Shown: positions 25,288 to 34,200 of the stretch, piece after piece
Layout: every line of letters starts with the position of its first letter
Numbering within the stretch: the first letter of the stretch is position 1
From: Myxococcales bacterium
GTDB taxonomy: Bacteria > Myxococcota_A > Polyangia > Polyangiales > Ga0077539
Reading direction: 5' to 3'
Assembly: GCA_030652255.1 (NCBI GenBank)
Contig: JAUSAZ010000219.1
Location: 49,782 to 113,781 of the forward strand
Length of the DNA: 64,000 nucleotides
Notes under the pieces: model-generated
What the model saw: the letters and a program-made list of their open reading frames with translations, nothing else
Databases searched by the model: none
Told to the model about the DNA's origin: nothing
Made by a program: the position numbers and the translations under genes

Positions 25288-28200
25288 TCAGGCGCGCAGC
25301 TGGGCGAGGAGGCCGGTCGCGCGGGCGTGCTGGCGCTCGCTCTCGAGGGCGCGCTCGAGCATCCCGATGGCCTTGGGCTTGTCACCCTGTAGCGAGAGGG
25401 TCTCGCCCAGGTAGGCGTAGACGTCAGCCTTGGTGAGGCCGACGCCGGGCTCCAGGCGCTGGAGGAGCAGCGCCCGGAAGGTCTTCTGCGCGCGGTCGAG
25501 GTCGCCGGTCTCGAGGCAGAGCAGCCCGAGGTCGCGCAGGATGGGCACGCTCGTGAGGTCGACCTTGAAGGCGGCGTCGTAGAGGGCGAGCGCTTCGAGC
25601 TTGTTGCCCATCGCCTCCTGCGCGCGGCCGAGGCGGTGCTGCCACTGGGCGAGCTCCTTGGTGCGCCGGCCCGCGAAGGTCGCGATGATGCGCTCGAGGA
25701 TCGGCACCGCGTCGGCCTCGCGCCCGTTGGCCGAGAGCAGGTCGACGAGGGGCAGGAGCACCTCGCGGTCGCCAGGGTTGAGCGCCGTCGCGCGCTCGAG
25801 GTACCCGATCGCGCGGAGCGGATCGGCGAGCTGGTCGCGCGACAGCGTCGCGAGGCTGCGCAGGAGCGTCACCTGGGCGGCGACGTCCGTGGTGAGCGCG
25901 AGCTCCTTCTCGAGCACCTCCGCGAGGAGGGCGTGGTCGCGCCGCGACTCGGCCAGCGCCCGCAGGCGGCGCAGCGCGTCGGTCGATGCGGGGTCGAGCT
26001 CCAGGGCCCGGCGGAGGCTCTGCTCGGCCGCGGCCGGGTCGTTGAGCCGCTCGCCCTGGAGCGACGCGAGGTGGAGGGCCATCGCCGCCGACTCCGGGCC
26101 CGGCGGCGCCATCGCCACCGCGCGCTGGAGCGTCGAGCTCGCCTTGTCGAAGTCCCCGGAGGCCTCGGCGAGGCGCGCCACCGCGGCGAGCGCGCCGGAG
26201 TGCTCGGGCTGCCGGTCGAGCACGCGCTCGTAGAGCTCGATCGCGCGGTCGACGTCGTTCATCCGCTGCTCGTGCAGCTCGCCGATGCGCACCAGGGTCG
26301 TGAGCTCGGTGGCGCTGTCGCCCACCGAGACCGCGTGGTCGAGCCGGCGCTCGAGCAGGTCGGCGAGGTCGCTCCAGCGCGTGAGCGAAGCGTACAGGCG
26401 CTCGAGGCCGGCGCCGGCCGCCGGGTGCTCGGGCACCTCGTCGACGATCTCGCGGAGGTACTCCACCGCGGACTCGGCGCTGTGCAGGTGCTGCTCGGCG
26501 ATGTCCGCGAGGCGCAGGCGGGTCGACACGCGCTCCTCCACCGACACCGCCACGTCGAGGCGCCCGCGGAGGGCATCCTCCAGGTCGCGCCACCGGCCGG
26601 AGCGCTCGAAGAGCGACTCCAGGGCCACGCGCGCGTCGAGGTCCGACGGGTCGAAGTCGAGCACCTCGCGCCACGCCGTGACCGCCCTCGCCTCGTCGGC
26701 GAGCGGCCCCGCGTAGAGGCCCGCCACCTCGCGGCGGAGCCGCAGCGCCTCCGTGGGGTCGTCGGCCAGGCGGGCGCGCCGCCCGAGGAGCTCGGCCAGG
26801 TCTTCCCACCGACCCTGCGCCCGTCGCAGGCGGGCGAGCTCGTCGATGGACGCCGTGTCCGCGTCGTCGACCTCGAGGGTCGCCGCGGCGAGCTCCGCCG
26901 CGAGGTCGAGGTCGCCGATGGGCCCCTCGGCCAGCGTCGCGGCCTCGCGCAGCATCCCCTTGCGGGCGTCGCCGTCGAACTCGACCTCCGCGCGTCGCCG
27001 CAGCGTCGAGACCAGGTCGGCCTCGCGCCCCGGCTGGCGCTGCAGCCCCTCGAGCACGGTGAGGGCCTCCACGCTCTCCGGGTCGGCCGCGAGGGCCGCG
27101 CGCACCCGCTCCTCGGCCGCCGCCGCGTCGCCGATGGCGTCGGCGTACCACTTCGCGCCGCGAAGGTTGAGCCGCACCGACTCCTCGGGCAGCAGCCCCG
27201 TCTCCGGGCGTACCGCGGACTCGATCACGCCGCGCAGCGAGCCCCAGGCGCCGGCCGCCGGGGCGAGGCGCTCGAGCTCGCTGAGGAGACCCTCGTCGCG
27301 CGGGTCCAGCGCGAAGGCCCGGGTGACCGCGGCGAGCGCGCCGGGGAGGTCGGACATGCGCTCCTCGCGGAGCCGCGCGAGGTCGCCGAGGATCTGCACG
27401 CGGTCGGCGTCGGTGTTCGCGGCGTCGACCTTGAGGCCCAGCAGCCAGGCCTGCTTGGTGGCGTTGTCGCTGCGGCGGAAGGTCTGCTCGAGCACCTCCA
27501 TCGCGTCGTCGCGCACGCTCGGGTCGTCGAGGAGCTTCTCGAGCAGCTCGATGGCGCGGGGGTGCGTCGGCTCGCGGTCGAGCACGTTCTGGAGCGCCGA
27601 GACTGCGCCCCGGGCGTCGGAGAAGCGGGTCATGCGGAGCTCCGCGAGGCGGACCTCCAGCGCGTCGAGGCGGTCCGGCGAGGCCAGCAGGACGCGGCGC
27701 TCCAGAACGTCGCCGAGCTCGGTCCACTGCGCGCTCCGCGAGTAGATCTGGTCGAGGGCCTCGAGCACCGCGTCGTCGTCGCCGCCCAGCTCCAGGGCCT
27801 GGCGGTAGTTGAGCGCCGCGCGGGCGTCGTCCTCGATGCGCTCGACGCTGATGCGCGCCGCGCGCACCGAGAGGTCGCGCCCCGCGGAGGGGTCGGCGCC
27901 GTCGCGGACCACCCGCTCGAGCGCGGTGACGAGGTCGGTCCAGCGGCCGAGGGAGGCCGCGAGGCGCTCCAGCTCCGCGAGGGTCGAGGGGTCGCCCGCG
28001 TCCTCGCCGAAGGCCAGGAGGTAGCTCTCGAAGGCCGCCGCCGGGTCGCGCCGTCCGTCCTCGTGCGCCGCGGCGATGCGCCGCCGCTCGGACGCCCGCT
28101 GCGTCGGGTCGTCGATGCACGCGAGCCGGTGCTCCAGCACCTGCACCAGGTCGTCCCAGCGGCCCGCGCCGCGGTAGAGCGGCTCCAGGACGTCGACCGC

Positions 28201-31200
28201 GGCCACCCGCTGGTCGACGTCCTCGGAGATCTCCCGCACCGCGGCCAGGGCCGCCGCGTTCGTCGGCTCGGCGGCGAGCACCTCGCGGTAGCTCTCCAGG
28301 GCCGCGTCGCTCTCGCCCAGCTCCTTCAGCTGCAGCGCGCCGACGCGCAGCAGCAGCGCCGAGCGCTCCGCGGCAGTGGCCGCGACGGCGACCTGCGTCC
28401 GGAGGTTCTCTAGCAGCTCCGGGAACATCGACTGCGCCGCGAAGAGCCGCTCCAGCGCCAGGATGGCCTCGGCCTGCGAGGGGCTCTCGTCGAGGGCGCG
28501 GCGGTAGGCGTCGATGGCGTGGTGCGGGTCGTCGAGCGAGCGCTCCCAGAGGCGCCCCAGGCGCAGCGCGGTCTCGGTGCGCGCCTCCGCGTCGGCCTCG
28601 ACGTCGAGGCGCTGCTGCAGCACCTCCGCGAGCCCCCGGTGGTCGCCGCGCTGCGAGAGCAGCCCGTCGAGGGCCTCGAGCGCGACGACGTCCGTCGGGT
28701 CGATCTCGAGCGCCCGGCGGAAGGCGTGGATCGCCGCGCCGGGGTTGTTGAGCATGTCGCGCTGCGACTCGCCCACGGTGTGCAGCAGGAAGCGACGGTG
28801 GTCGTCGTCGAGCGAGCGCGCGACCTTGCGCTCCAGCACCTCGACGTGGCCCTCCCAGTCGGAGAGCAGCACGTGCAGGCCCTCCAGCTGGTCGAGCACG
28901 TCGAGCTGCGTCTCGTCGACGGCGAAGAGCCGCTCGTAGGCCGAGATGGCCGCGCGGGGGTCGCCCCGGCGCTGGTCGTGCGTCGCGGCGATGGCGCGGA
29001 GCAGCTCGCTCTTGAGCACCAGGTCGTCGCTGGCCGCGAGGGCGGCCTCGTAGCTGCGCACGAGCTCGTCCCAGAGCCCGTGCTCGCCCGCGAGGCGCTC
29101 GACGGACTCGCGCGCCTCGCCGTCCCCGGGGTCGACGCTGAAGGCCGCGCTGAAGGCCTCGAAGGCCAGCTTCGGGTCGCGCGCCCGCGTCTCGCGGATG
29201 CGCCCGATCTCCTTGTGGAGCTCGGCCCGCTCGACGGGGTCGCTCGCCGCACCGAGGCGGGTCTCCAGCACGCCGACGAGCCGCGCCCAGTCGTCGAGCT
29301 CGCGGTACACGGGCTCAAGGATCTCGACGACCGCGAGCCGCAGCTCGGGCCGCGACTCGGCGAGCTGCTCGAGCGACTGGATCGCCACCCGGTGGTCGCG
29401 CCGGTCGTCCAGGATCTCCCGGAACGCGTCGACCGCGCCGGAGGGGTCTTCGAGCCGGTCGGCCCGCAGGCGGCCGAGGCGGAAGCGCAGCGCCGAGCGC
29501 TCCTCGACGTCGACGGCGTCGGCGATGCGGCGCTCGAGGAGGTCGGCGAGGTCGCGCCACGCGGCGGTCTTCACGAGCAGGGCGTCGAGGCGCTCGATGG
29601 CCGCGCCGTCCATCGGGTCGACGTCGAGCACGGCGCGGTAGTCCGCGATCGCGCGCTCGGGGTTGTCGAGCGGGCCCTCGTCGATCGCCGCGATCTTGTG
29701 CAGGAAGCCCTTGCGCTCGACGGGGTCGACCGCGCGCTCGGCGGCGTCGCGGTAGAGCTCGAGGAGCTCGGTGTGCGCGCTCTCGCGGTTGAGCAGGGCC
29801 TCCAGCGCGTCGAACACCTCGCGCCGGCCGCCGTCGAAGGCGAGCGTGCGGCGGTAGAACCTCCGCGCGCGGGCCGTGTCGCGCACCCGCTCGTCGAGCA
29901 GCCGCGCCGCCACGAAGGAGAGGTCGGCGGAGTTGTCGTCGTCGACGGTGATGCCGTCGAGGGTGGTGGCGTACACCTCCGCGAGCGTCGGGTACGCGGC
30001 GGTGGCGCGGGCCAGGCGGTCGAGGGTCTCCCAGGTCGCCCGGTCGGTGGGGTCTTCGCGGAAGATCCGGGCGTGCGTGTCGAGGGCGCGCGCGAGGTCG
30101 CCGAGGTTCTCCTCGTAGAGCGTCGCGAGGCGGGCGAGCAGCTCGATGCGCCCGCGGGGGTCGTCCTCCGCGGCGATGCGGGCCTCGAGCGCGCCGATGA
30201 GCTTCGGCATGTCGAGCCGCGAGCGGTAGATGGGCTCGAGCATCGTGGCGACGCGGGCGGCGAGCTCCGGCCGCTGCCCGAGCTCCTCGAGGGCCGCGAC
30301 GGTGGTCTCGTGGTCGCCGCCCTGGTCGAGGACGGCGTGGAAGTGCTCGAAGGCCCGCTCGGTGTCGCCGAGGTGGTCCATCGCCACGCGGCCGAGCCGG
30401 TGGTGCAGCGCGGCGACGTCGGCGCCGTCGCGGGTGAGCTGCGACTCGAGCAGGTTGGCGAGGTCGTCCCAGCGCGCGCCCCGCGCGTAGAGGCGCTCGA
30501 GGGCCGCGGCGCTGTCGGCGTCGAAGCCCGACCCGAGGATCGACTCGTAGGCCTCGATGGCCCCGGCGCGGTCGTCGCGGCGCTCCTCCTGGATGCGCGC
30601 GACCTTGTGCAGGAGCGCCCGGCGCGCCTCCTCGGTCTCCGCGAGCTCGACCTTCCGTCGCAGCACCGCGAGCAGCTCGTCCCACTTCTGCGTCGACTCG
30701 TGCAGCGCCTCCAGCGCGTCGAGCGCGGGCGCGAAGTCGGGCTGGTTCTCCAGCGCCTTCTCGAAGTACTCCCGCGCCGTCGCCGGGTCGTCGAGGTTGG
30801 TGAGCGCCGTGTCCGCGACGCGCATGTACACGTCGCGCTGGAGCTCGGCGTCGAGCAGCCGCGGCGCCACCTCGCGGAACACCCCGATGAGCTCGCGGTG
30901 CCGCCCGGCGGCGCGCGCGAGGGACTCGACGTGCGCGACCCGCTGCGCCGCGTCGGCGTCCTCGGCCGCGACGGCGAGCGCGCGCGAGGCCCGCTCGAAG
31001 GCCCGCCCGGAGTCCGACAGCCCGACCTCCGACACCTCCGCGGCGCTCGACAGCGCCTGCAGCCGCTCGTCCCGGTCGTCGCTCTCGGCCGCGATGCGGT
31101 CGAGCACGTCCACCAGCCGCGCCCAGTCGCCGTCCGCGCGGAGCACCGGCTCCAGCGCCCGCGCCGCGGCGATCGGCACGCCCGGCGACTCCGAGCGCAG

Positions 31201-34200
31201 CATCTCGGTCAGCGCGAGCCGCGCCGCGGGCGTGGTCGGGTCGAGCGCGAGCGCCTCCTGGTAGCCGAGCACGGCCATCAGGGCGTCGTCGGTCTTGCGG
31301 TAGCGCAGGTCGGCCGCGCGCACGATGAGCGCGAGGCGGTCGGCGGGCTCGTCCGCTACGGCGAGGTCGCGCTCGACCACCGCCAGGAGGCCGACCCACT
31401 GGTCGGACACCTCGAGGAGACGCGCGAGCGCCGCGTGGATGGCCCGGTCGGGCCCGAAGCTCGCGAGGACGTCCTCGTAGAGGGCGATCGCCTCGGGCAC
31501 CGCCGCGAGCTTCTCCTCCAGCACAGACGCAGCCTGCACGAGCAGCCGCTTCTGGGCGTCGCCGTCGGCGACCAGCACCGCCTGCCGGCGCAGCACCAGG
31601 ACCAGCTCGTCCCACTTGCCGCTGCGCTCGTAGAGCCGCGTGAGCGCGCGAAGGGCGTCGAGGTCGCCCGCGTCCAGGTCGAGCCGGCCGCGCTGCGCGT
31701 CGATCGCGCCCGCGAGGTCGCCGATCTCGTCCTCCAGGATCTCCGCCGCCTGGGCCAGCAGGGAGGTCTGGAGCGTGGGGTCGGACTCGTGCCGCGCGCG
31801 GAGGCGCAGCGCGTCGACGAGCCCGCGGGGGTTCTGGAGCGCGCGGTAGAGGCGCTCGAGGGCCACCGCCGCGGCGAGGGTGGTGTCGCGGTCCCCCTCG
31901 GCCTCGGTGAGCAGCCGACGGAAGGTGCGCTCGGCCTTCACCGGGTCGATGAGCCGCTCGTCGTAGATGGCCGCGAGGTCGCGCAGCACGGGCACCTTGA
32001 CCCCGCTCGCGCGCGGGTCTTCGAGCACCTCCTCCAGCGTCTCCGCGGCGCGGGCGTCCTGCAGCGCCACGGCGGACAGCCGCAGCAGCTCGTCGCGGAA
32101 CGTCGCCTGCGTCGGGTCTTCGAGCGTCGCCGTGGCGATGGCGTCGAGGGCGCCGACGGGGTCGTGCAGCACGATCTCGCGCAGCTCCGCGATGCGCTGG
32201 TGGAGCGCCGCGCGCGGGGCGCCGGCCTCCGTGGTCTCCAGCCGGATCTGGAGCATCCGCACGAGGCCCTCGGCGCTCGGGTCGCCGTCGCGGTCGAAGA
32301 GGGTCTCGAGCGCCTGCGCGGCCCGCGAGCGCAGCGCGGGGGCCTCGATGAGGCGCTCCAAACCGCGGCGCGCGCGGTCATTCGTGGCGTCGGACTCGAC
32401 CACGGTCTCGAAGTCGAGGAAGGCCTCGTCCACCCGAGCGAGCTTCTGCTCCAGGGTCTCTGCGCGCCGGAGCCGCAGCTCCTGCGCCGCGTCGGGGTCG
32501 CGGCCCTGCTCGAGCGAGCGGGTGAGCAGCGCGACGAGGGACTCCCAGCGCCCGAGGCGCTCGTAGAGCCGGTCGAGGGAGCTCGTGACCTCGGCGTTGG
32601 TGGGCTCCAGGGCCGCGGCGCGCTCCAGGGCGCGCACGGCGTCTTCGGGCTGGTCGAGCACGTCCTCGAGCAGGCGCCCCTCCTCGATGAACAGCGCGAC
32701 CCGCGCGCCGTCGTCGGTGAGGCGCTCGACCCAGGTGCCATAGAGCGCGTGCAGGTCGGCCCAGCGGGCGCTCTGGCGGTAGAGCCGCTCGAGGGCCTCG
32801 AAGGCCGTCGGCTCGAGCGCCCCGCCCTCGATCACCACGCGGTGGAAGGGCTCCGCGGCGACGGGGTCGCTGTTGCGGTCTTCGTGCAGGGCCGCGGTGC
32901 GGCGGGCGAGCCAGACGCGCACGGCGGGGTCGATGCCCTCGCGCGCGACGAGCGTCGCGAGGAAGGCCGCGAGCTCGGCGGTCCACGCGCCCTCGATGGC
33001 GAGCGTGGTCAGGGCGTTGGCGATGGGCTCGGAGTCGGGCTCGGCGTCGAGCATCGAGCGCAGCAGGTCGAAGCCTGAGCGCGGGTCGTCGAGGCGCTCG
33101 GCGTACACCCGCGCGAGCCGCAGGCCGAGCTCGCGGCGCCGGCCGGCGTCGTCCTCGACGTCGAACAGGATCTGCAGCACCCATGCGAGCTTGCGGTACT
33201 CGCCGATCTCCTCGAGCTCGGGCTCGAGGGTCTGCGCGGCCACCACGCGCCAGCGCTCGTCGCGGAGCAGCGACTCCAGCGCGTCGAGCGCGCCCGGGTG
33301 GTGGGGGGTGAGGGAGAGCACCTCGCGGTACGCGTCGATGGCCGACTCGACCTTGCCGAGGTGGGTGCGCTGCACCGAGCCGAGGGCCAGCGCGAGCTCG
33401 GCCCGCTCGGCGCCCTGCGCGAGCTGGTGCCTCGCGAGGAGCGTGGTCTCGAGCTCCGGCCACCGCCCCGCGGCCGCGGAGAGGCGCGAGAGGGCCGCGA
33501 GCGCGGCGGTGTCCGCCGGGTCGGCGGCGATGAGCACGCGGAACCGCTCGCTGGCCGCGTCCGGCTGCTGGAGCACGGCCTCCTCGAGCTCGGCGACCTC
33601 CACGATGAGGTCGCGGCGCGCGGCCGGGTCGTCGACGCGGGTGATGCGGTGGTCGAAGAGGCCGCGCAGGTCGTCCCAGCGCTGCGCCCGGCGCAGCAGG
33701 GCGTCGAGCGAGTGGATCACCGCGTCGTCGCCGGGCGACTGCGCGAGCGCGCGCTCGAAGCGGGCGATGGCGGCGTCGAGCTCGTCGAGGCGGTCGGCCT
33801 CGACGGCGGCGCTCTTGTCGCGCAGCCGGGCGATCTCGACGGGGTCGGTGGCGACCGCGGCGCGGGCGTCGAAGGTGTCGACGAGCTCGCGCCAGGCGCC
33901 CGCCTCGGCGGCGCTCGCCTCGACCTGCACCTCGAGCGCCGGGTCGCTGGGCTCCAGCCGGTACGCCCGGAGGGCCCACTGGAACGCGGCCGCGCGGTCA
34001 CCCAGGCGGTTGGCGGAGATCTCCCGGAGCTTGTGGAGGTACGAGAGGGCGGCGGCGTGGTCGTCCGCGGGGACGGCGTTGAGCAGCACCTCGTAGAGCT
34101 GCGCGAGGCGCGACCAGCGCTCGTCCTCCAGGTAGATCGGCACCAGCGCGGCGGCCGCGGCGGCGTTTCCCGGGTCCACCGAGAGCACCCGCTCGTAGCT

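Noticed and set aside
28519..33078. A very long open frame on the plus strand opposite the giant TPR gene
   Set aside because: High GC makes stop codons rare on the antisense strand. The translation is repetitive Val/Glu/Arg-rich sequence with no domain, and the minus-strand frame has clear TPR units.
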